From: Coprinus comatus
Lineage: Eukaryota; Basidiomycota; Agaricomycetes; Agaricales; Agaricaceae
Direction of reading: 5' to 3'
Assembly: GCA_034638255.1 (NCBI GenBank)
Contig: JAWPGT010000011.1
Span: 248,001-312,000 of the forward strand
DNA: 64,000 bases
Part shown: positions 23,054 to 35,430 of the stretch, in pieces
Layout of the letters: each line of letters opens with the position of its first letter
How positions within the stretch are numbered: the first letter of the stretch is position 1
Made by a program: the position numbers and the translations under genes
Notes under the pieces: generated by a model
Seen by the model: the letters and a program-made list of their open reading frames with translations, nothing else
The model's database searches: none
Told to the model about the DNA's origin: nothing

Positions 23054-25203
23054 ATGTCTAACTTTCCTATGCTCTCAATTTTTCACATTCTATTCTTGTA
23101 TACAGTAATCACCACGGCCGTCGAACCACTAGCGCTGGGTGAATGGCACTTTGTTCAGAATGGATCCTCCGGAATACTTGCCTTGGAATCTATTATCGTC
23201 TCGGACACTCTTGCAATCTTCTTCGATTTATCCAGGGACGATCCTCTTCAAATTAACAACCATTCAGCTTGGGGAGCTTTGTGGAACATGGAGACAAACA
23301 CCGCTACCGCTCTTGACATAGTGTCAGATACCTTCTGTGCTTCAGGAGGGTTTCTGAGTAACGGAACTATGGTGAGTTAAATCCATAATACATACCCCCC
23401 AGTACTCATAGTATTGAATTTCTCAGGTCAGTGTTGGTGGACACGCCTCCTCCTCACCGAATGCTGCCGACGGACGCATGGCCCTAAGGATCTTCGAGCC
23501 TTGTGCTGATCCCTCTGGCAGTACTTGTACATTGTCAGAAGACCCAGCAAATATACATCTTGCAGAGTTCAGATGGTATCCGTCTTCTCTGAGGATATTC
23601 GATGGATCTCTGGTACGTAGTCTCATTCTTGTATGTCGTACCTCAAGTTCTGATTTGACGCAAACATCCTAGATGGTAGTTGGCGGTACTCACTTTGCCA
23701 CTCCTTTCTATAACGTGGATCCAGTGAATAATATTGAATTCTTTCCCAAAAAGGACGGAGGCATTCCAAGACCACTTAAATTCCTCGAACGCAGTTTACC
23801 AGCGAATCTTTTCCCTCGGTACATTTCAATTTCTTCCGTGATACATCACAATGGTTAACTTTAAGATCCTAGTGCATTCGCCCTTCCTGATGGCAAGGTG
23901 TTTCTGGCAGCAAATAACCAATCCATCATTTACGACATTGAACGCAACGAAGAAACTATCCTCCCTGATATTCCCAATGGTGTAAGAATAACAAACCCCT
24001 TCGACGGAACCGCTACTCTTCTTCCTCTTCATCCACCCAATTACATTCCAGAAATTCTTGTTTGTGGTGGGACAAATACCAGTGATCAGATTCCGTCACA
24101 AGAGCTCTCCTCACAAACGCCCGCATCTGATCAATGCAGTCGTATTACACTGACACCTGAAGGAATTCAAAAGGGCTGGGAAGTAGAAAGGATGTTGGAA
24201 ACTCGGATGATGCCCGAAATGATATTGATGCCAAACGGACAAGTACTAATCATAAATGGTGCTCAAACAGGCTACGCAGCTATTAATTCAGTCCGTGATC
24301 CTGTAGGACCGTTTTCCAATGCGGACCACCCTGCGTACGTTGAGTGAAAAAGTACCCAACACTCCTCTTGTTAACCACCTCATGCAGGTTTACACCTTCG
24401 TTGTATACCCTAATGCACCTCTTGGAAAACGTATCAGTAACCAGGGACTGCCAACAACTGAAATTGCTCGAGTGTATCATTCGAGCGTGACGCTGACTCC
24501 TAAAGGGTGAGAAAGAGATTCAGAAATTTTATGTCCAGTGGTAAATTGAGGTTATTAGGAACATACTGCTCGCGGGCTCCGATACCAATTTTGGGATAAC
24601 CAATGACACACTCTTCCATACGTGCGCCATTTGATTTCCAGGGTCACCCCTTACTAACTAAAATGGTACTCAAAGCGAATTTCGTGTTGAATATCTAAAT
24701 CCACCCTACATGACTGTTCCGAGACCCCAATTATCCAATGTGCCCAAGCAACTTGGTTTCAACACCAAATTTACTGTTGATGTAACCATACCATCTAGGC
24801 TCGATACCAGCAGGTCCTCTATTAAAGGTAACCTTCTACTTTTAACTAGAATACTATAAAACCGTTTCTAACCCCTTCTAACATGGGCAGTGGCATTAAT
24901 GGATCTTGGATTTTCTACGCATGCTTTCCATTCCAGCTCTCGCTTAGTATTTATGGAGGCGACACTTGGTCCTAGGCGAAGTACTGTAAATGTGAGGAAA
25001 TTAACGATCACGGCACCTCCTAATAATCGTGTATATCCACCTGGTCCAGGTAAGAGTGTTTACAAAAAATAATATTTTCTACTATCTCTAACTATGTGAC
25101 AGCCTATATCTTTGTAACTATAGATGATATTACCAGTAGTGGTGTAAGGGTAATGGTGGGAGACGGTACATCTCCTCCGGTTAAGGATCAAGGTGTAGTT
25201 TAG
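23054..25203 (+). pseudogene. Glyoxal oxidase (AA5_1-like copper radical oxidase) A, single frame break
   Basis: Secreted H2O2-producing copper radical oxidase family. The ATG at 23054 starts a hydrophobic leader (MLSIFHILFLYTVITT). Expected ligands are visible: Cys in [14 protein letters not shown], Tyr in [11 protein letters not shown], Tyr-His in [14 protein letters not shown] and His in [14 protein letters not shown]. Exon layout equals that of copies B and C. In the exon from about 24387, after acceptor CAG|GTTTACACC, the family sequence [17 protein letters not shown] needs one more base near 24402 (A reads TTGTATACCCTA; B reads TTATATGACCCTC). Without it the frame conflicts with the upstream exon. 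A different donor (TAC|GTTGAG) could rescue the frame at the cost of a novel peptide, so this is a probable rather than certain pseudogene. Confidence 0.7.
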
Positions 25204-25837
25204 GAGTTATGCCTTGCTATCCGAGATGCGATCGTAATATTAATATTGTTATACAATTCAGAGAGCCTCCGAATCAGTTTCTTTGCAAAGATCATCATTC
25301 CAATTTACAAGAGTCATGTGGACTTCGAATCCTTTCACTCAATCCTCACATATATGTCACACTAACTATTCCCTGTCGAAGAACGGAGTGTATTTTTAGA
25401 ACGACAAATTCGTGACGCGGCGATATGTCTCCACAGTGCCAAGAAAATGACAAACCCTCATTATCACAAAGTCAGCACAGAAGCTCCTGCTGAACGCTAT
25501 CTAATGCCCTAGATATGAGGGTCGATGCCTCTCAATAGAGTACTATAAATCTTCTGACGACTTCTCATTGTTTCTACACGACAATTAACAAAACATGAAA
25601 TTTACACAAATTTACACCTATCCCGCTGACATTGACTGATCCCATTGTTATAGTTAAATGCCGCACAATCGGTGATCTTCCCGGTAGTAGAGTGGCTCTG
25701 GTAAACTGTTTGGAGCTTATTGAGCGCACGAAAGAACGCATATATCCATACTTTCGGAGTTATGATTTCTCCTCGTACATAAATACTGGGGATTATCACA
25801 CTCGATCTCAACAAATCCAAATCGTGTGTGTTTCAGC
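25204..25837. other. Intergenic region upstream of glyoxal oxidase B
   Basis: 634 bp with no supported gene; presumed terminator of copy A and promoter of copy B. Confidence 0.4.
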
Positions 25838-27956
25838 ATGCTCACTCTTATAGGAAGCCTACTCCTTTATATGCCACTCGCTATGGTCGCCTCTCAAGGG
25901 ACCTGGAACTTCGTTCAGAATGGTAGCACAGGAGTAATTGCTACAGAATCCGTTGTCGTTTCGGATACCCTAGCAATTCTGTTTGATCTGGCACGGAATA
26001 ATCCCCTTCAAATCAATAACCACCCGGCGTGGGGTGCGTTATGGAACATGGAAACAAATACTGCTTCTGCCCTTGACGTAGTGTCTGATAGCTTTTGTGC
26101 CTCGGGCGGATTTCTGAGCAATGGAACAATGGTTAGCAGCTACCTGATATTTTTTAGCAATATATTTTTCATTTAAACGGGACTCTACAGGTCAGTGTTG
26201 GAGGACATCAACCATTCAACATTCCTTATGCAACAGACGGACGCATGGGGCTAAGGATATTTGAACCATGTACTGATCCAACGGGCGCCACTTGCACCTT
26301 GTTTGAGGATCAAGACAGGTTTCACCTTGTAGAGAATCGATGGTACCCCTCTAGTGCGAGAATATTTGATGGATCTTTGGTAGGCAAATATCTACATCTT
26401 TTCAGATCCTGAAAACTGATTAACTACAGATGGTGGTTGGCGGTACACATGTACCTGTTGGATTCTATAACACAGACCCTGTCAATAACATCGAATTCTT
26501 CCCGAAAAAGGATGGTGGTGTCCCTAGACCACTCAGTTTTCTTAAACGTAGCTTACCAGCAAATCTTTATCCTCGGTAACGTGCATTTAAGTACTATAAA
26601 ACACTTTGTCTGATGACTTGAGTGTAGGGTATTTGCCCTGCCTGATGGCAAAGTCTTCATGGTAGCAAATAATCGAAGTATCATATATGATGTCGAGACA
26701 AACAAGGAAACAATACTTCCAGATCTCCCCAATGGTGTCCGAGTGACGAACCCATTTGACGGTACTGCGACACTCCTACCCCTTCATCCACCGAAATATA
26801 TCCCTGAGATTCTCGTTTGCGGTGGAACCAATAGTAGTGATCAAACTCCTCCAACGCAACTCTCCTCGCAAACACCAGCCTCAGACCAATGCAGTCGTAT
26901 TACGCTGACGCTGGAGGGAATACGGAGAGGCTGGGAAGTGGAGAGATTGTTAGAGCCAAGGATAATGCCTGAAATGATCTTGATGCCCAATGGCAAAGTT
27001 CTAATCATTAATGGAGGACAAACAGGTTATGCTGCCTTTGCCACTGTTAGAAATCCAGTAGGGAATAATTCCAATGCTGATCACCCAGCGTATGTTATCA
27101 AAATCTTCCTGACTATGTCCGTAGTAATTGATTTCATATCAGATTTACTCCTTCATTATATGACCCTCACGCTCCTCTTGGTCGCAGAATCAGCAACAGA
27201 GGGATGCCAACAACTAACATAGCCCGCTTGTACCATTCGACTGTTACTCTGACGCCCAAGGGGTGCGTATTGGGATAAATCTTCATGTTGACGATCTAAG
27301 ACGACTCTGCTAGAAACATACTGATCACTGGGTCAAATCCGAATGCTGCCATCATCAATGAAACTTTATACCATGCGTACGAATCTTTTCACTTTCTCAC
27401 CCATATGTAACCTAAATAGTTTGCCCAGCGAATATCGTGTTGAATATTTGAACCCACCGTATATGACAGTGACACGACCTCAGTTGTTTAAGGTTCCCAA
27501 AAAGCTTGCTTTCAACGCCGAATTTACTATAGAGGTAACGATACCTTTGGGTTTGGATACAAAACAATCTTCCATTCAAGGTGTGCTCCAAGCAATGAAT
27601 GTAGATAATAACATTATAACACACACTAATTGCCAACGGGTGTAGTTGCATTGATTGATCTTGGATTTTCCTCGCATGCGTTTCATTCCAGTTCCCGCGT
27701 GGTTTTTATGGAGGCTTCACTGGGACCTAACAGAAGAAATAGTAATAGGAGAACCTTGACAATCACAAGTCCCCCTAATAATCGGGTTTATCCTCCTGGT
27801 CCAGGTGAGCATAAGTATATGCAGTCAACCAACTAACCATTCAATCCTATACTATTAGGATATATCTTTGTAACAGTGGATGATATTACTAGTATTGGTA
27901 CGCGAGTTATGTTAGGTGATGGGAGAGCTCCTCCTGTTGAGGATCAGGGAGTATAG
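25838..27956 (+). CDS. Glyoxal oxidase (AA5_1-like copper radical oxidase) B, intact
   Basis: Likely extracellular copper radical oxidase turning aldehydes such as glyoxal into acids with release of H2O2 for peroxidases. Nine exons keep frame: 25838–26131, 26191–26379, 26430–26575, 26628–27089, 27143–27262, 27314–27376, 27429–27580, 27646–27804 and 27859–27956, giving 560 aa. The N-terminal [19 protein letters not shown] is a signal-peptide candidate. Candidate copper and cofactor residues are the Cys in [14 protein letters not shown], the Tyr in [11 protein letters not shown], Tyr-His in [14 protein letters not shown] and the His in [14 protein letters not shown]. The end [21 protein letters not shown] is the usual C-terminal beta domain. 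There is no WSC or other binding module. It lies between two paralogs that carry frame breaks. Confidence 0.88.
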
Positions 27957-29752
27957 TTATAGTGTTTTGTATTATCATATCTAGTAGTGTCGGCTGATCA
28001 AAGTTCAAACCCTGAAATTGAAACTTGAAAGGCCTCCACAAAGTTGACATACAATCTGGCCTGGCCTGGGATGAGGCCGGCCGGCGGGGTAATATCGAAG
28101 TCTCCAGCACATTGAAAGGTGCTACAGTTACTTCTTCTAGGTCAGGTCTTCTAAAGCGTTCCTTTGTTCCCGGGAGAACCGTTTTTGTTTGGTCCCAAAT
28201 TGGTCCAGACGTTTCCGGCAGAGTCCGATCGGCCATCCGGACGAACTTGCAGATTGAAGCCCTGGTTGCTCTTCCGTGTACTGGATATGTTAATTTTACA
28301 CGTACACCGGAAATATCTATACGCTGTGGCTATGTTCTTGCAACCTTTCAGCACTTCAATAATATCAAGAGACCCTACGAGTCATGACTTATTCCTATGG
28401 AAAAGCTCCTCGTTTTTTCAAACCTCCTAGTCCTACTCTGCTTTAAACCAGCTCCATGATACACAGGACGAAGTCTTCGTGTTACTTTTCCATTCGAATA
28501 CCCTTACGTGGAATAAATGCACCTCTCTCCAGTCGTCAGAAGAAGAAAAGAAGAACTTCTTTAGCGGACGCTCCATCCTTGCCTCATATATGCGTAGTCT
28601 CTATCAACAACTTTCTACCAACTTGGCTTTTATGGGAGGTCTTTTTAAGCACCCGGACTATTTGTGAGCTTCACATTAGTACAGAGCTCATGGCTCGGAT
28701 ATTGGTGCTCGAGTTCGCTGTATTTTCTTGGATTGAGAATGTAGTGCATATCAGTTCGAATCCTAGTAGCTCAGGCGGAATCGTCAAGTATGTGATTTTC
28801 TGAGCCCTAATATATCTTTACTTATATATAAACCTTCACAAGCCCAAAAAGATTACGTCCTTAAGTTCAACTTTGAAAGTGAAAGTGAAACTTGACGGGA
28901 GAAAATACATGCAATCTTGATATGGGCTTGGGGTTATTGTGGAAGTTTTGAAGACATTGGGTATAACGTCAACAGAAAAGAAGTTAAAAACAGACCAAGA
29001 ACCGGTTAACAAGTACAGGGGTGATGAAACAATGACTTTTCGTACAACTTTGTCCACCGGTGAATGTTAACATTGAGAGGGCGACTGCGACACTTCAGGT
29101 CTTCAGGTGTGTGCCAGTACTATTGAACGTGAGTAGAGTGGATAGAAGTAGTGCAAGTATTAATAGGTGAGGGGATTGTGGGGTTAAGTGATTAGAATTA
29201 TTGAATGGCTAGGGAGGTCATCCCATGGGGATTTCTATGTCCAATTTCCCGTTGCACTCATTTTCAACTCCTTCTCCCTTTAAAGAAAATATAGTTGTAG
29301 GGTCTCGCTTTCCCCAGTTTTCAGTCCTTGTAACAGTTAGACATACATCATATTCACAGGTTCATTTACTTAGGACCATTTCGAAGACAGTTCAGAGCCG
29401 CCAGATTTTTTCTTACGTTAGAAAAGGGAGCGTGCTAATTCAAATTTCAGATAGGGACGAGATTGATATCAATTCAATTTCAACGACCTTCCTCAGCCTT
29501 TCCCGCAGCATTCCAAGCCCGATCCAGGCAAAACCTGAATACCTAACGACATAAATTTGATAAAAGAAGAGCCTTCAAGCTATATTCCCTATACTATGAA
29601 TACATAGTTCACAATATCCCTGCTGCGCGTGGTTCATTTAGCGGAGTTATGGTTGCAATCTCACATCATGAAAAGAGTACTTATATCCCACTTATTGACC
29701 ATGTCACTGAAACACCCTACACCCCACGCGCCCCACTTAGTCCCTTGGTCCA
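27957..29752. other. 1.8-kb intergenic region between glyoxal oxidase B and C
   Basis: Only short frames on either strand, none with recognisable similarity or consistent splice structure. Presumed 3' UTR of B, promoter of C and unassigned DNA. Confidence 0.45.
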
Positions 29753-31995
29753 ATGGCGTCTATAGTAACGTCTGTCCTGGGTCTCCTTATTTTGCATCAG
29801 CAATTTGCAACAGCAACTGGCACTGATGACATTCGAGGAAAATGGCACTTTGTCCAAAACGGCACCTCTGGAATAATTCCTACTGAATCTATTGTCGTTT
29901 CAGATACTCTGACTTTGTTTTTTGATTTGTCAATCAATAACCCATTGCAAGTCAATAATCATTCAGCATGGGGAGCAATTTGGAATATGGAAACGAATAC
30001 TGCTACGGCACTTGATATGATCTCGGATAGTTTCTGTGGCGCTGGAGGATTTTTAAGCAACGGAACAATGGTTAGTTTTCTTATTATAACTTCAAACTTA
30101 CTTACTTCATGAGTTGTTGACTATTATTAGGTCAGCGTTGGCGGACACGACCCAACTACAAATCCTGCTGCTAAGGATGGACGTATGGGCTTGAGATTGT
30201 GGGAACCATGTACCGATCCCACTGGTGCTACTTGTACTCTGTATGAAGATCAGGAAAATTTCAGGTTGGCAGAAACTAGGTGGTACCCTTCGGCACTTAG
30301 AATCTTTGATGGTTCTGTGGTAAGAACATATTCCGTTTGCAATTTGACTATTTCTGACGGGATACCTATTCCTATTTTCTTAGATGGTGGTTGGAGGAAC
30401 TCATGTCAACACTCCGTTCTATAACGTCGACCCAGTTAATAATATCGAGTTCTTCCCGAAAAAAGATGGTGGTGTTCCAAGACCGTCCAATTTCCTTGAA
30501 CGTACTTTACCAGCAAACATGTTCCCTCGGTAAGCCTACTAGGTTTACGATCGTGACATACCACGTTTGACTCATAGCATGGATTACGATACCATAGAAC
30601 TTCGCTCTCCCCGATGGAAAGGTTTTCATGGCTGCAAATAATCAAACTACTATTTACGACATTGAACGAGATGAAGAACTCATTCTTCCACCTATCCCAA
30701 ATGGTGTCAGGGTAACAAATCCATTTGATGGAACAGCAGCTCTTTTACCTCTCCATCCTCCAAAATACATTCCCGAAATCCTCATTTGTGGTGGATCAAC
30801 CAAGAGTGACCAAATTCCATCAAAACAACTCTCATCACAAGATGTTGCTTCTAATCAATGCAGTCGTATTGAATTATCTAAACAGGGAATTAAAAGAGGA
30901 TGGCAAGTGGAAAAACTTTTAGAACCTAGGATGATGGGTGAAATGATTATAATGCCCAATGGGAAGATTCTTATTATTAATGGTGTTCAAACTGGTTATC
31001 CTTCTATGGTTGCGGTTAGTAATACCATAGGTTCCTCGAATGCAGATCACCCGGTGTATGTTGGATTGAAACCTTCGCTTGCGGCTTGGCACTAATTGTA
31101 ACTTTTTTTTTTTGACAGATTGACTCCTTCTATATATGATCCCGATGCACCCCGTGGAAAGAGAATTAGCAAGAAAGGGATGGCAACGACTGATATTGCT
31201 CGGATGTATCATTCAACTGTGACTTTAACGCCTAAAGGGTAAGCTAATATTTCACCAGAAGTTTCGTACTTCGTGCAAACTTATTAACGTAACACGTTAT
31301 TATTATCTAGAAACCTACTCATCTCGGGCTCGAATCCCAATCTTGAAGTTGTTAATGACACATTGTATCACAGGTTCGTTTCTTCTTCTTTTTCTGGAAT
31401 GATCTATATTAAACTAACTTCCAACTTCTGAAAAGTGAATATCGCGTTGAATATTTGAATCCACCATACATGACTCTACCTCGACCACAATTATTTAATG
31501 TTCCCAATCAACTTGTTTACGACACCAAGTTTACCATCGACATTCACAATCCCACCTGGCTTGGACACAAAGCAGTCATCTATTAAAGGTATGCATTTAA
31601 ATATATTTAATACCGCATATATTCACAAACAGTTATTCAGTTGCATTGATGGATCTTGGATTCTCTTCACATGCATTCCATGCTAGTTCTCAACTGGTTT
31701 TCATGAAAGCCATCCTCGGGCCTAAATTGCCACTATCAAATAGTAGAAAATTGACATTTACCACACCTCCTAATAATCGAGTGTATCCACCTGGTCCCGG
31801 TAAGTCACTTGGATCCATTTTTTACTTATTGTATGCATCACTAACTACTGTTTCTCTTCTTTTCTCATTTAATAAGCTTATGTATTTGTGACTGTAGATG
31901 ATGTTACTAGTGTTGGAAAACGAGTTTTGGTAGGTAATGGACAAGCACCTCCAGTGGAAGATCAAGGAAGAAAGTTGACGTTTTCGTACTACTAA
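29753..31995 (+). pseudogene. Glyoxal oxidase-like copy C, two frame problems
   Basis: Same exon order as A and B. ATG 29753 with leader MASIVTSVLGLLILHQQFAT. Cys ([14 protein letters not shown]), Tyr (TRWYPSALRIF), Tyr-His ([14 protein letters not shown]) and His ([14 protein letters not shown]) are all kept. Two faults: the junction from donor CCTCG|GTAAGC (30531) to acceptor CATAG at 30597 is one base short of the frame used by A and B; and an extra base at 31543–31545 changes the expected [12 protein letters not shown] into HNPTWLGHK and a stop. The rest, [21 protein letters not shown], is intact, and the tail is longer than in B by RKLTFSYY because the usual stop is lost. Well preserved otherwise, so decay is recent, or the assembly has errors. 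Confidence 0.72.
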
Positions 31996-32886
31996 TTCGG
32001 AGATATAAGTATCCCATGAACAAGGGTTTGATTACTCTTTACCGAGGATTAGCCCACACACGATCAAGTAGTGCGAAAACTTGTAGCTCATGATCCAAAA
32101 AATAAATTGATTTTGGCTTCTGGTTTGAATACGAATATCTGATCTAGTTGATTATGCGGAAATACTTACCTTAGTGATAACTAGTAAACCTTGTTACCGA
32201 GAATCCGAATCCCTATCCCGTTTGTCGTCAATATACAATTATGAGATATCTGAGTTTATGTAAACGGTTGAAACCGGATTATATCATTCATAGCATATGC
32301 TAGTATTTGTGGCTTGGGCAGGAGGAAGAGAAGTCTAGATGGGTTTCACACGTTCCTGGAACACTTCGAGACCAACATAGATAGATAGAACTTTCCCCTT
32401 AAGTGTGAAGAGCGATATGTCCCCTGTCACAAGTAACAATGGCACCAATAACTAATGCAACGGATTCCAAGGTCATTATAGGATAAATGATTCATTGACA
32501 GCCTTTATGATTATGTGGAGGTGTAACTTTGAGATAAAACTAGATCCCGGTCAACTCGGGGTCTTCATGTATCTTTCCAAACCCTTCAGCCCCACTTTCA
32601 AAAATAAAATACAAAAAACCAGGTATAATCGATCTAGCGCTCATGAGGAATTATATGGAACAACGAGTCAATACGAGAGAACAATTGAATGAAGGGATTA
32701 ATGATTTATTAGGGATGATGGTGGTCAATGCGTCAGTTGCCAGCGGACTTTCAATGGGGATTGGTAAAGAATCCAAGAGGTTGAACTTTACATCAGTCGC
32801 GTCAAATTCAACCGAACTCAACCCCCCACTTCTTTCTTCTTCTCTCTCCCTTTCCTACATCCCACATACACAACTCAATTTTCTCA
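31996..32886. other. Intergenic region upstream of the zf-PARP gene
   Basis: No supported gene. A short frame at 32643 starting MRNYMEQRVNTREQLNEG has no recognised family and is not in frame with the next gene. The last 100 bases are pyrimidine-rich, a common basidiomycete promoter feature. Confidence 0.45.
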
Positions 32887-34488
32887 ATGTCGGAGAAACA
32901 AACAGGTTATCGTCTCGAATATGCTGCTTCTGCTCGTTCGAAATGTAAAGGTACATAATTATTTTTTCTCAAGATAAATAAATATTCAACAACGAAACTG
33001 ATTGTTGATTTGTTTATCCCACCTGATGTATAAGGTCCCAAGCCGTGTTCAGGTCAGTCATTTTTATTCTCTATTTTTCTTTATTTGCATAACTAAAACT
33101 AAAGCTCTAATGTAGGTACTGCTATCGCAAAGGGTGAACTCCGCTTTGGTACCCTAGTTGAATTTCGTGGCGCTCACAACTTGTACGTGTGATTCTCACC
33201 CCCTCCCCCTTCACACTACATGCCACTGACACTTATATTCTCATTTTTTTTTTCTTATCAATTATAGTGCATGGAGACATTGGGGATGTGTTACCCCTAA
33301 GATCATTGAGAATATGAAGAAGACTTTGGATGAACCTACTGACCTCGATGGCTTCGATGAGCTTAATGACACCGATAAGGCTAAGGTCATTCAGGCCTGG
33401 CAAGATGACAAGGTTGCCGATGAAGATATACCAGAAAGCGCCAGGAAACCTGAGGTTGAAGAAGGCGAGAAACCCGCCCCTAAGAAGCGTGCTGCTAAGA
33501 AGGCCAAGAAAGATGAAGATGAAGATGAAGTTAACGACGACGATGAGGAGGTCGAGGAGAAGCCAAAGAAGAAGACGACTAAGAAAGCTGCACCAAAGAA
33601 AAAGAATGAGGATAATGATGACGATGAGGAGGAGGAGGAGGCTCCTGCCCCGAAGCCAAAGAAGGCCAGGGCACCCAAGAAGGTACATATCCCGTCTCTT
33701 CATGAAACATGGTTGGCTGATTTACCTTTACAGAAAGCTGAAGACGACGGCGATGAGGAAGTCGAGAAACCTAAGAAGGTTGCTAAGCCGCGTGTCAAAG
33801 TGTGTTCTACTTTATTGTATCAAGAACTATGTTTTGATGCAATACCAACAGAAAGCAGACACGGAAACCGCGAATGCTGAAGAGAAGCCGAAGAGTAAAC
33901 GCGCTCCTGCCAAAAAGGCTGCGGAGGCCACATCTGACGATAAACCCGCGCCCAAGAAGCGTGCACCAAGGAAGAAGGTAATGTTCTAAATAAAAAAAAT
34001 AGAAACACACGAATGCTAATAAAACAATGACAGGTGGTCGAGGATGACGGTTCCGAGGATGATGCAAAGGCCAAAGAAGAGAACGACGACGTCGAGTCGG
34101 AGGACGAGAAGCCTAAGAAGAAGGCCCCAGCAAAGAAGGCCGCTACTACCAAGAAACCTGCATCCAAAAAAGCACCAGCCTCCACCTCCAAAGCGGTCAG
34201 TACTTGTGTTCATGGCTTTTTGCCTTAATCTAACTTGGGTCCTCTCAGGCGGAAGACGATGTAGACATGAAGGATGGAACTGCGGAAGAGGCATCCAAAG
34301 AAAACGGCAGAAAACGCAAGGCAAGTAATTCAGATTTTCGAGGGGGGAACCAACCTTGTCTGACTAAATGAACATAGGCGCCCGTATCCAATAAGCCATC
34401 TTCCAAGAAAGCTAAACCAGCTTCCAGCAAAGCCAAGAAGATCGCCGCAGTCGAAGCCGTGGAAGAAGCCGTGGAAGAAGAAGAGTGA
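32887..34488 (+). CDS. zf-PARP domain protein with lysine/acidic-rich tail
   Basis: Probable nuclear DNA-binding protein; the PARP-type zinc finger recognises DNA breaks in PARP1 and ligase III. ATG 32887. Exons 1–4 (32887–32950, 33035–33052, 33116–33182, 33268 on) give residues 1–60 with CKGPKPCSG, IAKGELRFGTLVEF and WRHWGCVTPKII, carrying the Cys/His ligands and the WRHW.C motif. The remainder is KKAxAKK/PKKK and DDDEEE repeats, as in chromatin-associated proteins. No catalytic PARP domain follows. Exon 2 is only 18 nt. The last intron, 34321–34377, begins GCAAGT rather than GT; using the nearby GTAATT would cause a stop, so a GC–AG intron is supported. Stop TGA at 34486–34488. Confidence 0.82.
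34321..34377 (+). other. GC–AG intron
   Basis: AAG|GCAAGT…CATAG|GCG. The 57-bp segment keeps frame (RKRK|APVSNKP) and the donor fits the GC-intron consensus. The only alternative GT donor, four bases on, gives a premature TAA. Confidence 0.75.
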
Positions 34489-34775
34489 TAATTGATGTTG
34501 ATACTGATTATGGCTACCATAGGTGGCCTTCCTAACCGCTGAATTCTTTGTCTTATGTCTTTTCCCCTTCTATTTCATCGCTATAACAGATTTTCGTTGT
34601 TTCTTTTTTACCCGTTGTGTTACAAATTGCGTGTACCATTTAATGCCAATAATACCCCGCGTGAAATTTCGATCTGTTTGCTTGATGGAGGATTGACTTA
34701 TTCACGTCCGAAAATGAGGCAGGAAGGATAAGGATGCAATGCAAGGGGATGTTACAGGTTCGAGTACGTTACGAA

Positions 34776-35430
34776 CTATGCCTTTGTTCCAGCTGCCTTG
34801 GCATCCTCGGCAGCAGCGACAGCGGGGTTCACCTTCTTGCCATCTTTCCATCGGACACGGGGAGGGGGGGCACGGTTGCGACGTCCCTCGCGTGAGCGGA
34901 CACGAACAACTAAAATATAATTAAAATATGAACCATCCTGATTAAAAGTTTGGTTTACCGTGGGAGTGGATGGCACAGGAGACGCAGTAGGCGATTTTGA
35001 TGTACAATTTGGGAATGACATATTCTGATATTAAAGACGATAATGAGCGATAAGATAGAGAGTAGCAAGATTGCATTACTCACCGGGATAGACGCTAGCC
35101 TCGTTGATATCCCTAACGGCGGCACTCTCGACCATGTTCCTCACTGTGAAACGCTTGATGGCCTTGTCCTTGGGGACGCAGCGAGAGCAGTTGGAGCAAC
35201 GGACGAATGTAACATGGCCACGTCCCTTCTTGTTGCGGCCGCCGCTTCTTCTTTTCTTGGTCTAGAGAAATATCGGAGTGGTTAGCGCATAGATCTGGGG
35301 AGGCCCATAAGTGACATCCGGGAGTTCTTGCATGCATCCGACGCAAAACAACGTTGAAGCGGCACAAATTCGGTACTGCATGACACGCAAGGATCCTCTA
35401 GATGCACTGGACGACGATAGAGCTCACCAT
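34776..35430 (-). CDS. RPS26: 40S ribosomal protein eS26
   Basis: Small-subunit ribosomal protein near the mRNA exit site. Minus-strand exons: 35430–35428 (only ATG), 35261–35084, then [21 protein letters not shown] and a last exon [13 protein letters not shown]…[10 protein letters not shown] to the TAG at 34776–34778. The second exon reads [19 protein letters not shown], then [19 protein letters not shown]. Cys pairs in CSNC and CVSC match the eS26 zinc site. The start codon is followed at once by GTGAGC, a 166-bp intron; no other in-frame ATG exists near the TKKRR sequence. Length about 120 aa, typical of the family. Confidence 0.94.

Noticed and set aside
28740..28790. GTTCGAATCC and TAGCTCAGGCGG, both tRNA-like pieces
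   Set aside because: They occur in the wrong order and no cloverleaf can be built around them.
28025..28803. Several 90–120-residue frames between glyoxal oxidases B and C
   Set aside because: They overlap on both strands, lack splice logic and resemble nothing known.
32643..32948. Frame starting MRNYMEQRV before the zf-PARP gene
   Set aside because: Not in phase with the zinc-finger exon and no similarity recognised; the ATG at 32887 gives the conserved N-terminus.
33391..33703. Ser/Phe-rich and Leu-rich frames on the minus strand
   Set aside because: Antisense shadows of the Lys/Glu repeats of the zf-PARP protein.
35265..35345. tRNA-like D-arm sequence (GGAGTGGTTAGCGC) inside the eS26 intron
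   Set aside because: No matching acceptor stem or GTTCGA-type T-arm follows at the right distance.
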